Shown here: positions 15,269 to 24,244 of the stretch, piece by piece | Numbering within the stretch: the stretch's first letter is position 1 | Layout: each line of letters opens with the position of its first letter | DNA from: WTFV01 sp965203525 | GTDB lineage: Bacteria > Acidobacteriota > Vicinamibacteria > Vicinamibacterales > UBA8438 | Length of the DNA stretch: 64,000 nucleotides | Assembly (NCBI GenBank): GCA_965203525.1 | Contig: OZ241898.1 | Location: 4,340,001-4,404,000, forward strand | Direction: 5' to 3' | Position numbers and translations under genes: made by a program | Notes under the pieces: generated by a model | The model's database searches: none | What the model was told of the DNA's origin: nothing | The model's input: the letters and a program-made list of their open reading frames with translations, nothing else

Positions 15269-17833
15269 TTACTCGATTTCTTCGACGATCGCATCCGGTC
15301 GGACCGGCCGTTCCTCGTCTACGACGGCGGGTACCGCGGCTACGTCTGGTCGTACGGCGAGATTCGCCGCGCCGCCCGGAACTTCGCCGCCCGCCTGCGC
15401 GGGCACGGCGTCGCCCCCGGCGACCGCGTGGTGCTGTGGGGCGAGAACCGCGCCGAGTGGATCGTCGCCTTCTGGGGCTGCCTGCTCGCCCGCGCGGTGG
15501 CCGTGCCCGTCGACCTGCGCGCCTCCGCGGAGCTGGTCGGGCGCGTCGTGCGGATCGTCTCGGCCCCGCTCGTCGTCGCGGGCGCCGGCCTCCGTCCCCC
15601 GCCGCTGGACGGGGTGGCGACCTGGGCGCTCGACGATCTGCTCGCGGACGGCGCCGGCGGCTTCCGGCAGCCCGCGTCCCCGGCCCCCGGCGTCCCCGGC
15701 GCCGCCGCCGAACCGGACGCCGCGGACCGTCCGGGCCGCGACGACCTGGCCGAGATCATCTTCACGTCCGGCGCCACGGCCGAGCCCCGGGGCGTCCGGA
15801 TCACGCACGCGAACGTGCTGGCCAACATCGTGCCGGTGGAGCGCGAGATCCGGAAGTACGCGCGGTACGGGCGCCCCTTCTTTCCGCTCCGCTTCCTGAA
15901 CCTGCTGCCGCTCAGCCACATGTTCGGCCAGGCGATGGCGACCTTCGTGCCGCCGATGCTGGAGGGCGTCACCGTCTTCATGCGCGGCCACGACCCCGCC
16001 GGCATCGTCCGGCAGATCCGGACCCGCCGCGTGTCGGTCCTCGTCTGCGTGCCGAAGATCCTGGACGTGCTGCGCGACTACGTCGCGCATCTGGCGCCCG
16101 AGGCCGCCGCCCCCGCGGAACAGCCGCTGCACGTCGCGCGGCGCTGGTGGCGCTACCGGAGGGTCCACCGGCTGTTCGGCTGGAAGTTCTGGTCGTTCGT
16201 CGTCGGCGCGGCGCCGCTCGACCCCGGGCTCGAGGCGTTCTGGTCGCGGCTCGGGTTCCTGGTCGTCCAGGGCTACGGCCTGACCGAGACCGCGCCGATC
16301 GTCACCCTCAACCATCCCTTCCGCACCCGGCGCGGGTCCGTGGGCAAGCCGATCGCCGGCATCGAGGTCGCCATCGCCGACGACGGCGAGATCCTGGTGC
16401 GCGGCGGCAACGTCACCGGCGGCTACTACGACGCCCCCGAGGCGACGGCCGCCGCGTTCCGGGACGGCTGGTTCCATACTGGCGACGTAGGCGCCCTCGA
16501 CGCGGAGGGCCGTCTGACGGTCCATGGCCGCAAGAAGGAGATGATCGTCACGCCGGACGGCCAGAACGTCTTTCCGGACGACGTGGAACGGGTGGTTCTG
16601 GCGTGCGCCGGGGTGCGCGACGCCGCCGTGGTCGCCGGCGGCGAGCCGGGACGCGAGCACGTGCACGCCGTGCTGCTGCCTGACCCGGGCGCCGACCCGG
16701 CCGCCGCGGTGCGGGACGCCAACGCGAAGCTGGAGGAACGCCAGCGGATCCGCGCCTTCTCCGTCTGGCCCGGTCCGGCGCTGCCCCGCACCGACGGCAC
16801 GCAGAAGCTGAAGCGCCGCGAGCTGAAGCGCTGGGTGGACGGCGAAGACCGGCCGCCGGCGCCGGCGGGCGGCGCCAGCGGCGAACTGCTCGAGGAGATC
16901 GTGGCCCGCTTCGCGCACGGCCGGGCGGTCACCGGCGCCACCACCTTCGAGGAGCTCGGACTCGGCTCCCTGGAACGCATCGAGCTGGCCCTGGCCCTCG
17001 AACGGCGGTTCGGCTGCACGATCGACGAGACGGCCCTGGCGCAGCTTGCGACGGTGGACGACCTGCGGACGCTGCTGTCCGGCCCGTCGCGGGGGACGGC
17101 CGGGTCCGGGGCGGCGCCGGCGCGCGGGGACGCCGGCTCCGAGGCGGCGTCCGACTTCCCCACCTGGAGCCGGCATCCCGCCGCGCGCGGCTTCCGGCGC
17201 GCGGCGCTGGCGGCGTTCCTGCTGCCGCTCACCCGGATCTTCGCCTGGATCCGGGTCGAGGGCCTGGAGCGGCTCGCCCGCGCGCAGGATCCGGTGCTGT
17301 ACGCCGCCAACCACCAGAGCGTGATGGACGGTCCGGTCATCCTGGCCGCGCTGCCGCCGGAGCGGCGCTACCGGGTCGCCACCGTCGCGGCCCGCGAGTG
17401 GTTCGCGCCGCACTTCCACCCGCGGGGCCAGCCGCGGCTGCGGCGGCTGGCCACCAGCCTGGCGTACTACCTCGGCGTCCTCTGCTTCGACGTGGCGCCG
17501 CTGCCGCAGCGCGAAGCGGGCGCGCGCGAGGCGTTGCGGGACATCGGCACCCTGCTCGGACAAGGCTCGTCGGTGCTGATCTTCCCCGAGGGGCGGCGCT
17601 GCGAGACCGGGCGGATCGACCCCTTCCAGCCGGGCGTCGGGATGCTGGCCGCGCGGATGCGGGCGCCCGTGGTGCCGGTGCGCATCGACGGCGTCGACCG
17701 CGTGCTGCCGGTGGGGGCGCACCGGGCGCGGCCGGGCCGGGTGCGGGTCGCGTTCGGCGCGCCCCTCCGCGTCGAAGGCGACGACTACGCGGCGATCGCG
17801 CGCCGGATCGAAGAAGCCGTGCGGGCGTTGTAG
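15254..17833 (+). CDS. Fused acyl-AMP ligase, acyl carrier domain and PlsC acyltransferase
   Basis: An 859-residue three-domain protein. Residues 1-520 form an AMP-binding acyl-CoA/ACP synthetase domain with the P-loop FTSGATAEPRGV near 170, VVQGYGLTETAP near 340, GWFHTGDVG and GRKKEMIVTPDGQNVFPDDV. Residues about 545-610 form a carrier domain with a phosphopantetheine serine in LGLGSLERIELA (near 571). Residues about 650-859 form a PlsC-type 1-acylglycerol-phosphate acyltransferase with NHQSVMD (H-x4-D) and IFPEGRR. It probably activates a fatty acid, holds it on its own carrier domain and transfers it to a lysophospholipid, similar in logic to Aas. The start codon lies inside a repeat copy, and the stop lies in the first copy of another repeat. 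Confidence 0.87.
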   Translation: MRRDTLLDFFDDRIRSDRPFLVYDGGYRGYVWSYGEIRRAARNFAARLRGHGVAPGDRVVLWGENRAEWIVAFWGCLLARAVAVPVDLRASAELVGRVVRIVSAPLVVAGAGLRPPPLDGVATWALDDLLADGAGGFRQPASPAPGVPGAAAEPDAADRPGRDDLAEIIFTSGATAEPRGVRITHANVLANIVPVEREIRKYARYGRPFFPLRFLNLLPLSHMFGQAMATFVPPMLEGVTVFMRGHDPAGIVRQIRTRRVSVLVCVPKILDVLRDYVAHLAPEAAAPAEQPLHVARRWWRYRRVHRLFGWKFWSFVVGAAPLDPGLEAFWSRLGFLVVQGYGLTETAPIVTLNHPFRTRRGSVGKPIAGIEVAIADDGEILVRGGNVTGGYYDAPEATAAAFRDGWFHTGDVGALDAEGRLTVHGRKKEMIVTPDGQNVFPDDVERVVLACAGVRDAAVVAGGEPGREHVHAVLLPDPGADPAAAVRDANAKLEERQRIRAFSVWPGPALPRTDGTQKLKRRELKRWVDGEDRPPAPAGGASGELLEEIVARFAHGRAVTGATTFEELGLGSLERIELALALERRFGCTIDETALAQLATVDDLRTLLSGPSRGTAGSGAAPARGDAGSEAASDFPTWSRHPAARGFRRAALAAFLLPLTRIFAWIRVEGLERLARAQDPVLYAANHQSVMDGPVILAALPPERRYRVATVAAREWFAPHFHPRGQPRLRRLATSLAYYLGVLCFDVAPLPQREAGAREALRDIGTLLGQGSSVLIFPEGRRCETGRIDPFQPGVGMLAARMRAPVVPVRIDGVDRVLPVGAHRARPGRVRVAFGAPLRVEGDDYAAIARRIEEAVRAL

Positions 17834-17980
17834 CGCCGCCGCCCGCACGGGCGCCGACCCCGGCGCGCCGCGGCGAACCTGGACGTCGGCGTAGCGCCGC
17901 CGCGCGCACGGGCACCGAATCCCGAGGCCGCCGGCCGGGGAACGAACGTCCGGCAGCGCCGCCGCGCGCACGGGCGCCGG
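17831..17980. repeat. Spaced repeat cluster, three copies, starting at a stop codon
   Basis: A unit of about 27 bp (TAGCGCCGCCGCGCGCACGG) occurs at 17831-17858, 17892-17917 and 17954-17980, offsets 61 and 62 bp. The TAG of the first copy is the stop codon of the upstream gene. The spacers differ. No gene lies between 17834 and 18017. Confidence 0.75.
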
Positions 17981-17989
17981 CCGCTCCTA

Positions 17990-17995
17990 TATAAT
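17990..17995 (+). promoter_or_regulatory. -10 box TATAAT for infA
   Basis: A perfect TATAAT 22 nt before the GTG of infA; a weakly matched -35 would fall in the last repeat copy. Confidence 0.6.
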
Positions 17996-18017
17996 CTTCC
18001 CGCTTCGGGAACCCGAC

Positions 18018-18236
18018 GTGGCGAAGGACGACCTCATCGACGTGCAGGGCACCATCGTCGCGGTGCACAGCGGCGGCCTCTACCGCGTGCAGTGCGACGC
18101 GGGACACGAGGTCCTGGCCCAGTTGAGCGGCCGGATGCGCCGGTTCCGCATCAAGGTCGTCCCCGGCGACCGGGTCACCGTCGGCGTCTCCCCGTACGAC
18201 CCGGCCCGCGGGATCATCACGTTCCGCGCACGTTGA
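18018..18236 (+). CDS. infA: Translation initiation factor IF-1
   Basis: A 72-residue S1/OB-fold protein of canonical length: MAKDDLIDVQGTIVAVHSGG, then RVQCDAGHEVLAQLSGRMRR and VVPGDRVTVGVSPYDPARG. IF-1 binds the A site of the 30S subunit and helps IF-2 and IF-3 assemble the initiation complex. It starts with GTG at 18018. The usual N-terminal KED block and the final KR-rich tail are slightly divergent (ending TFRAR), but the family is clear. It stands alone, not in a ribosomal protein operon. Confidence 0.93.
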   Translation: MAKDDLIDVQGTIVAVHSGGLYRVQCDAGHEVLAQLSGRMRRFRIKVVPGDRVTVGVSPYDPARGIITFRAR

Positions 18237-18285
18237 GCCGGGCGCTTCCCGGCGACCGGTTCGCCGACTGGCGGCCGAGCAGGCG

Positions 18286-18552
18286 ATGTTGGACGATTCC
18301 GGAGCCGACCGGTCCTCCTCGCGCGGGGCGCCGGGGCCCGCACCGGACCCCGCGGTCGCCCGGTTCCGCGCCTGCCGCTGGCACGACGAAACCAACGGCG
18401 GCGCCGAGTTCTGCAAGCACGGCGAGGTGCTGCCGTACGCCGGCCGCAACGGCTTCCGTCCGCGGGCCTGGTGCCCCGACTGCGCCTTCTACAAGGCGCG
18501 CCGCCGGCCCCGCAAGCGGGACGACGCCGCGCCGGAAGACTTCCGCTTCTAG
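18286..18552 (+). CDS. Small Cys/His-rich hypothetical protein
   Basis: An 88-residue protein with FRACRWHDETNGGAEFCKHG near residues 27-46 and WCPDCAFYKARRR near 62-74. The spacing of four Cys and two His suggests a zinc ribbon. The ends are low-complexity and charged. It lies between infA and glnE on the same strand; start is the ATG at 18286. I do not recognise the family, and no function is proposed beyond possible zinc or nucleic acid binding. Confidence 0.55.
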   Translation: MLDDSGADRSSSRGAPGPAPDPAVARFRACRWHDETNGGAEFCKHGEVLPYAGRNGFRPRAWCPDCAFYKARRRPRKRDDAAPEDFRF

Positions 18553-18639
18553 CCCGCGGTATGATTTCCCTCGCGATCGGCAGGGTCCGCGGGTGACGTC
18601 CCGGTCACGGCCGCCCCGCCGCCGGCGCTGGACCAGCCC

Positions 18640-21600
18640 ATGACCACGCCACGAGACATCTTCCTGGCGGCGGAACTGCCGACCGAAACGGCCGCCCGCT
18701 TCCTCGAACGCTACGGTCCGCGCGACGGCGAGGCGGCCGACGGGCACCTGCAACAGCTCGCCGACGACCTGCCCAGCCGCCTGGCGCTGGGCGAGCTGGC
18801 CCCCACGCTGCTCGACATCCTCTCGACGACCCCCGACCCCGACGCGGCGCTCGTCGGCTTCTGCCGCTACACCGGCGCGCACACCCCCAAGGCCGGGTTC
18901 ATCCGGGAGCTGGCCGCCGACCCGCGCCTGCTCGACATCCTGATGCAGATCCTCGGCACCTCGCCGTTCCTGAGCGAGATCCTGATCCGCAACCCGGAGT
19001 ACCTCTACTGGCTGCGGCACCGGCTCGACGCCGCCCCGCCCGACCGCGTCGACTACGAAACGGAGCTGGACCGGCTGGTGGACAACGCGCAGACCGTCGA
19101 GCAGCAGGTGAACGTGCTCAAGCGCTTCCAGCGGCGGGAGATGCTGCGGGTGGCGGCGCGCGACCTCTTCGGGATGCTCAACCGGGAGTCGCTGACGACG
19201 ACCACCACGCAGTTGTCCAACCTCGCCGACACGATCGTCGACCGCGCCCTGCGCATCGCGGCGGCGGAGGCCGCCGCCAGGCAGGGTCCGCTCCCCGGTC
19301 GGTTCACGGTCATCGGCATGGGCAAGCTGGGCGGCGGCGATCTGAACTACAGCTCCGACATCGACCTCATCTACGTCTACGAAGCCTCCGCCGAGGAGGC
19401 CGGCGCGGCCCACGGGCGCTACCAGAAGCTGGGGCGGCGCCTCACCGGGCTGCTGGCCGACCATACCGCCGAGGGGTATCTCTACCGCGTCGACATGCGC
19501 CTGCGGCCGATGGGCGGGGGCGGCGCACTCGTCTACTCCCTGAAGCAGTCGGCGCAGTACTACGAGACCCTGGGCGAGACGTTCGAGCGGTTCGCGCTGC
19601 TCAAGGCGCGGCCGATCGCCGGCGACCTCGCGCTCGGCCGGCGGTTCGTCGAGATGGTCGCGCCGTTCGTCTACCGCAAGTACCTGGACCACGCCGCCGT
19701 CGAGGAGCTCGCGCGCTACAAGGCGCGGGCCGACCGGGAGCATGCGCGCCACGGCGACCTGAACGTCAACATCAAGGAGGGCCGCGGCGGCATCCGCGAG
19801 GTGGAGCTGTTCGCGCAGGTGTTCCTGCTGATCTACGGCGGCGGCCAGCCGGCGCTGCGGACCGGCCACACGCTGACCGCCCTCGACCAGCTCGGCGCGC
19901 ACGGCTTCATCGACGCCGACGTCCGGGAACGGCTCTCGTCCGCCTACATCTTCCTGCGCAACATCGAGCACGGGCTGCAGGCGGCGGAAGGCCAGCAGAC
20001 CCACAGCCTCTCGGCCAGCGAGCGCGGCCTGCGGGCGCTCGCGCGGCGGCTCGGGTTCGACGAGCTCGAGACGCTCACCGGGGCGCTCGACCGCCACCGG
20101 GAGCGGGTGCACGCGGTCTACGCCAACCTGTTCCACAACGAAACGGGCGAAGAGGGACTGGCCGGGCGGGAGCTGTTCCGGCTCCTGGCCGGCGAGATCG
20201 ACGACGAGCGGGGGCGCGCGCGGCTCGCGGAAGCCGGGGTCGACCACGCGGACGGCGCGCTGCAGGCGATCCGGGCGCTGGACGCGGCGCCGTCCCAGGG
20301 CCGGTCGTCCTCGCGCAACCTCCTGGCGAACCTGCTCGCGTCGATCCTGTCGAACGAGACGCCGTTGTGCGCGCCGGGACAGGTTCTGATCCGCCTCGAG
20401 AAGGTGGTGGCCGGGGCGGGAGCGCCCGCCGCGCTGTACCGCACGCTGCTGGAGGACGACGCGCTGCGGCGCCGGATGCTGATCGGCCTCGACGCCGGCG
20501 ACCTGTTCGCCGCGCGGCTCGCCACGTATCCGGAGCTGCTCGACTTCCTGCCCGCCGTGGATCTGGACGAGGACGCCTTCCGCGCGGCGGTGGTCGCCGC
20601 CTTCGACGGGGTGGTCGCGGACGGTTCCGACCTCCCTTCCCGCTTCGATCCCTTCCGCCGGGTCAAGGCGATCGAAGAGTTCAAGGTGCTCGCCGAGTGG
20701 CTGACCGGCCGCCGCCTCGCGCCGCTGAACGACAAGCTCTCGCTCGTCGCCGACTGCGCCGTGCGGGCCGCCGCGCGGGTGGTGGCGCGGGACCGTCCGC
20801 CCGCCCCGGACGCGCCGGACCCGGACGCCGGCTGGACGGTGTTCGCCCTCGGCAAGCTCGGCAGCCGCGAACTGACGGTGCACTCCGACCTCGACCTGGT
20901 CTTCGTCTACGCGGGCGAGACGACCGACGGCGCCCGGTTCCAGGGCCAGCAGAAGTTCGTGCGGACCATCCACGACCTGCTCGCGAAGAAGACGGCGGCC
21001 GGCTCCGCCTACGAGATCGACACGCGGCTGCGTCCCGAGGGCAAGATGGGCGCGCTGGCGATTCCCTTCCCCGCCTTCCAGCGCTACCTGCGCGAACGGG
21101 CCGAGATCTGGGAGCGCATGGCCTGGACGCGCTGCCGCCACGTCGGCGGCGACGCGGCACTCGCCGCGCAGGTCCGCGAGACCGTCGACGACTTCGTCTA
21201 CGGGCCGTGGGCGTCCGACGTCCCCGGCTACGCCCGGCACGTCCGCTCCCGCATCGAGCGCGAGCTGGCCCACGAGGAGACCGGCGACCACCTCGACCTG
21301 AAGCGCGGCCGCGGCGGGCTCGCCGACGTCGACTTCCTGCTGCAGGTGCTGCAGATCCGGGAAGGGCGGGCGAACCCGGCGTTCCGCGTCGCCGGAACCC
21401 GCTGGCTGCTCGACACGCTGCCCGCCACCGAATTCCTGCCCGCGGCGGAGGCCGACGCCCTCCGCGGCGCGTACTGGTTCCTGCGCGAGCTGGAGACGGT
21501 GCTGCGCATCCACACCGACACCGGCGGCGGCGCCATCCCGACCGACCCCGCCGCGCTCGAGCCGCTGGCGCGCCGGCTGCGGGAACCGGCGTCCGGCGCG

Positions 21601-21690
21601 GAGCTGCTGGCGCGGTACCGGGAGGTCACGGGCCGGGTGCGGGCGATCTACGAGACGGGCATGGACCGCCTGGACCGCGGCGCGGCGTAG
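18640..21690 (+). CDS. glnE: Bifunctional glutamine synthetase adenylyltransferase/adenylyl-removing enzyme
   Basis: A 1016-residue GlnE, close to actinobacterial lengths and somewhat longer than the E. coli enzyme. It has two nucleotidyltransferase halves. The first has MGKLGGGDLNYSSDIDLIYV near residue 227 (adenylyl-removing). The second has LGKLGSRELTVHSDLDLVFV near 738 (adenylyltransferase). Each is followed by a helical domain (KEGRGGIREVELFAQVF, KRGRGGLADVDFLLQVLQI). It adds or removes AMP on the conserved tyrosine of glutamine synthetase according to nitrogen status, under control of PII. The ATG at 18640 has only a weak upstream site; a TATGAT box lies at 18559-18564. No glnA or glnB gene is in the window. 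Confidence 0.94.
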   Translation: MTTPRDIFLAAELPTETAARFLERYGPRDGEAADGHLQQLADDLPSRLALGELAPTLLDILSTTPDPDAALVGFCRYTGAHTPKAGFIRELAADPRLLDILMQILGTSPFLSEILIRNPEYLYWLRHRLDAAPPDRVDYETELDRLVDNAQTVEQQVNVLKRFQRREMLRVAARDLFGMLNRESLTTTTTQLSNLADTIVDRALRIAAAEAAARQGPLPGRFTVIGMGKLGGGDLNYSSDIDLIYVYEASAEEAGAAHGRYQKLGRRLTGLLADHTAEGYLYRVDMRLRPMGGGGALVYSLKQSAQYYETLGETFERFALLKARPIAGDLALGRRFVEMVAPFVYRKYLDHAAVEELARYKARADREHARHGDLNVNIKEGRGGIREVELFAQVFLLIYGGGQPALRTGHTLTALDQLGAHGFIDADVRERLSSAYIFLRNIEHGLQAAEGQQTHSLSASERGLRALARRLGFDELETLTGALDRHRERVHAVYANLFHNETGEEGLAGRELFRLLAGEIDDERGRARLAEAGVDHADGALQAIRALDAAPSQGRSSSRNLLANLLASILSNETPLCAPGQVLIRLEKVVAGAGAPAALYRTLLEDDALRRRMLIGLDAGDLFAARLATYPELLDFLPAVDLDEDAFRAAVVAAFDGVVADGSDLPSRFDPFRRVKAIEEFKVLAEWLTGRRLAPLNDKLSLVADCAVRAAARVVARDRPPAPDAPDPDAGWTVFALGKLGSRELTVHSDLDLVFVYAGETTDGARFQGQQKFVRTIHDLLAKKTAAGSAYEIDTRLRPEGKMGALAIPFPAFQRYLRERAEIWERMAWTRCRHVGGDAALAAQVRETVDDFVYGPWASDVPGYARHVRSRIERELAHEETGDHLDLKRGRGGLADVDFLLQVLQIREGRANPAFRVAGTRWLLDTLPATEFLPAAEADALRGAYWFLRELETVLRIHTDTGGGAIPTDPAALEPLARRLREPASGAELLARYREVTGRVRAIYETGMDRLDRGAA

Positions 21691-21759
21691 GCGGCCGGCC
21701 CCGGCGGCCTCGTGTCGGGCGCCTGCTCCGGCAGTGAGAATGATGAGCGACGCGAAGCA

Positions 21760-21871
21760 GGAGCATCACTCCTGCCCGCCGGTCATCCCCCGCACCTCCT
21801 CGATGACCTGCTCCGCATGCGCGGCGCCGGCGAGGAGCATCACTCCTGCCCGCCGGTCATCCCCCGCACCT
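21760..21871. repeat. Identical 38-bp repeat pair, 74-bp offset
   Basis: A 38-bp sequence beginning GGAGCATCACTCCTGCCCGC is present without change at 21760-21797 and 21834-21871. The second copy runs into the TATACT promoter of the next gene (21876-21881). No gene is visible in 21691-21926. Confidence 0.85.
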
Positions 21872-21875
21872 GCGG

Positions 21876-21881
21876 TATACT
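21876..21881 (+). promoter_or_regulatory. -10 box TATACT
   Basis: TATACT directly after the second 38-bp repeat and 45 nt upstream of the ATG at 21927. It probably drives the four-gene run 21927-25590. Confidence 0.5.
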
Positions 21882-21926
21882 GAATTCCGGTTGCGCGGCC
21901 CCGGAATACGAGTGAGGATTCGCACC

Positions 21927-23333
21927 ATGACGACTTCGAAGCCGGTTGTTCTCGGCGGCCTTGCCGCGATCTTCGCGCTCGCGGCGCCGCTTCCCGCGTC
22001 CGCCGGCGCGGTTCCGGACGACCCGACGTTCAGCCGGGACGTCGCACCGATCCTGCAGCGGAGCTGCCAGAAGTGCCACCGGCCGAACTCCCTCGCGCCG
22101 ATGTCGCTCATCTCGTACGAAGAGGTCCGGCCCTGGGCGCGCGCCATCAAGTACCGGACGGGGCTGCGGGACAAGCCGGGCGTCATGCCGCCGTGGTACA
22201 TCGAGAAGGACATCGGCATCCAGCGGTTCAAGGACGACTGGTCGCTGAGCGACGACGAGGTGGCGACGATCGCCCGCTGGGCGGACGACGGCGCGCCGCG
22301 GGGCGACCCGGCCGACATGCCGGAGCCGCCGCCGTTCATCGACGTCGACGAGTGGGAGATCGGCGAACCCGATCTCGTCGTCTCGTCGCCGTCGTTCGAG
22401 GTCGAGGGCGACGCGCCGGACTGGTGGGGCAGTCTGGGGCAGTCCGAGACCGGACTGACCGAGGATCGCTACGTGGCGGCCATCGAGTACAAGGAGCGCA
22501 ACGACCTGCGGCGCGGCGTGCGGTCCGACACGGTCGGCGGCCTGTTCGTGGTGCACCACTCGGCGCTCTACTCCGTGGCGGAGGGGGACGATTCGGGGCC
22601 GCCGCAGGTCTGGCCGGTGCACGAGGTCGGCCGCAACGCGGACGTCTTCGACGCGGACGCCGGCCGTCTCCTGCGGGCGGGGTCGACGCTGCTGTTCTCG
22701 TCAACGCACCTGCACGCGAACGGCACGGACACGCGGGCGCACATCGACGTCGGCTTCAAGTTCCATCCGCGGGGGTACGAGCCGGAGAAGCGGATGGAGC
22801 TGCTCTTCTTCGGCAACGGCCCCGACCTCGACATCCGCCCGCTGGAGGCGGACCAGCGGCACGACGCGTACTTCACCATGCCGGAGAACGCGAAGATCAG
22901 CGTCTTCGAGCCGCACATGCATGCGCCGGGCGTGCGAATGTGCATGGAGGCGATCTGGGGCACGACGGTGCAGACGCTCAACTGCGCCGGCTACGACCAC
23001 AACTGGGTGCGCGTCTACAAGTACGAGGACGACGCCGCGCCGCTGCTGCCGAAGGGGACGATCCTGCACCTGACGGGGTACTTCGACAACTCGCCGGCCA
23101 ATCCGAACGTGGTCGACCCGCGGAACTGGTCCGGCTCGGGCCACCGCTCGGTCGACAACATGTTCATCAACCTGATGCAGGCGATCTATCTGGACGACGA
23201 GGAGTTCGCCGCCGCGGTCGCCGAGCGCGAGGCGGCCGTCGAAGCCGGCGGGGGCGCGGACATCGGGTGCCTGCTCTGCGGGGCCGCCGGCGAGCAGCGG
23301 GCCGGGGCGGACGCCGGCGGCGGCAACGACTGA
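21927..23333 (+). CDS. Secreted cytochrome c fused to copper type II monooxygenase-like domain
   Basis: A 468-residue protein with a signal peptide (cleavage near PASAG). The N-terminal cytochrome c domain has its heme site SCQKCH at C47/C50/H51, then SLAPMSLISYEEVRPWARAI and the closing IARWADDGAPRGDP. The rest resembles peptidylglycine/dopamine-type copper monooxygenases: VVHHSAL, THLHANG and EPHMHAPGVRMCMEA supply HH, HxH and HMH copper-ligand-like motifs. It likely oxidises an unknown substrate in the periplasm with electrons passing through the heme. The partner gene follows after 11 nt. The start at 21927 is favoured because it directly precedes the signal; an ATG-type start at 21891 would add 12 basic residues. 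A paralogue lies at 25668-27002. Confidence 0.78.
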   Translation: MTTSKPVVLGGLAAIFALAAPLPASAGAVPDDPTFSRDVAPILQRSCQKCHRPNSLAPMSLISYEEVRPWARAIKYRTGLRDKPGVMPPWYIEKDIGIQRFKDDWSLSDDEVATIARWADDGAPRGDPADMPEPPPFIDVDEWEIGEPDLVVSSPSFEVEGDAPDWWGSLGQSETGLTEDRYVAAIEYKERNDLRRGVRSDTVGGLFVVHHSALYSVAEGDDSGPPQVWPVHEVGRNADVFDADAGRLLRAGSTLLFSSTHLHANGTDTRAHIDVGFKFHPRGYEPEKRMELLFFGNGPDLDIRPLEADQRHDAYFTMPENAKISVFEPHMHAPGVRMCMEAIWGTTVQTLNCAGYDHNWVRVYKYEDDAAPLLPKGTILHLTGYFDNSPANPNVVDPRNWSGSGHRSVDNMFINLMQAIYLDDEEFAAAVAEREAAVEAGGGADIGCLLCGAAGEQRAGADAGGGND

Positions 23334-23344
23334 GGGACGGATCC

Positions 23345-24244
23345 ATGACCGGCAGCGTGCGTTTCGGGCTCGCGGCGGCGGCGGCCGCGGCCGTGCTCGG
23401 CGCGCCGTCGAGCGGACTCGCCCAGCAATCGTACGCGGCGGGACAGACCGTCGCGCCCGCCTACGAGGGCTGGGAGCGCAACGACGACGGCTCCTTCAAC
23501 CTGGTGTTCGGTTACATGAACCGGAACTGGGAAGAAGTGATCGACGTGCCGGTCGGCCCCGGCAACGGCATCGAGCCGGGCGGGCCCGATCGGGGGCAGC
23601 CGACCCGCTTCCACCCCCGGCGCAACCGCTTCGTCTTCCGCGTCCGGGTGCCGGCCGACTTCGGCGACCAGGAGCTCGTCTGGACCCTCACCACCAACGG
23701 CCGGACCGAGCGCGCCTACGCCACGCTGAAGCGCGACTACTTCATCGACGATCTGGTGATCCAGGCCAACTACGGGGCGGGCGGGGCCGCCGGGACGACG
23801 CCGGAGCTGGCGGACAACGAGGCGCCGACCCTGACGATCGAGGGCGCGCGCGAGCGCACGGCGCGGCCCGGCGAGCCGGTGACGCTGGTGGCGGCATCGA
23901 CCGACGACGGCAAGCCGCGCGCGCGGTCGATGCCCGCGTCGGATCCGCGGAACCCGGGGCGCTTCACCACCGACACCGCGACCGGGCACCGCTTCTCCTG
24001 GTTCGTCTACCGCGGCGCGGGGGATGTCGCTTTCGATCCGCCCCAGATCAAGGTCTGGGAGGACACGCGGGACACCGGCGGATCTCCGTGGTCGCCCGGC
24101 TGGACGACGCCGGAGCCGCCCGCCGACGGCCGCTGGATCACCGCGGCGACGTTCGCCGAGCCGGGAACCTACGTGCTGCGCGGCATCGCCCACGACGGCG
24201 GACTGGCGACCACCGCCGACGTCACCGTCACCGTCACCCCATGA
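23345..24244 (+). CDS. Secreted partner of the cytochrome/copper-monooxygenase-like protein
   Basis: A 299-residue protein with signal peptide (AAAAAAVLGAPSSGLAQQ). A conserved block near residues 38-120 reads GWERNDDGSFNLVFGYMNRN, then DVPVGPGNGIEPGGPDRGQP and VPADFGDQELVWTLTTNG. The C-terminal half looks like an Ig-type beta sandwich (EPGTYVLRGIAHDGGLATTA). A clear paralogue is at 27058-27900, also beside a cytochrome/copper gene, so the two proteins probably work together. GAGGGA at 23332-23337 is a good ribosome site. Function is unknown; binding of substrate or of the redox partner is a guess. Its stop overlaps the next gene as ATGA. Confidence 0.75.
   Translation: MTGSVRFGLAAAAAAAVLGAPSSGLAQQSYAAGQTVAPAYEGWERNDDGSFNLVFGYMNRNWEEVIDVPVGPGNGIEPGGPDRGQPTRFHPRRNRFVFRVRVPADFGDQELVWTLTTNGRTERAYATLKRDYFIDDLVIQANYGAGGAAGTTPELADNEAPTLTIEGARERTARPGEPVTLVAASTDDGKPRARSMPASDPRNPGRFTTDTATGHRFSWFVYRGAGDVAFDPPQIKVWEDTRDTGGSPWSPGWTTPEPPADGRWITAATFAEPGTYVLRGIAHDGGLATTADVTVTVTP

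Noticed and set aside
18217..21513. A 1098-codon minus-strand open frame opposite glnE
   Set aside because: glnE on the plus strand has full motifs; the antisense frame lacks any.
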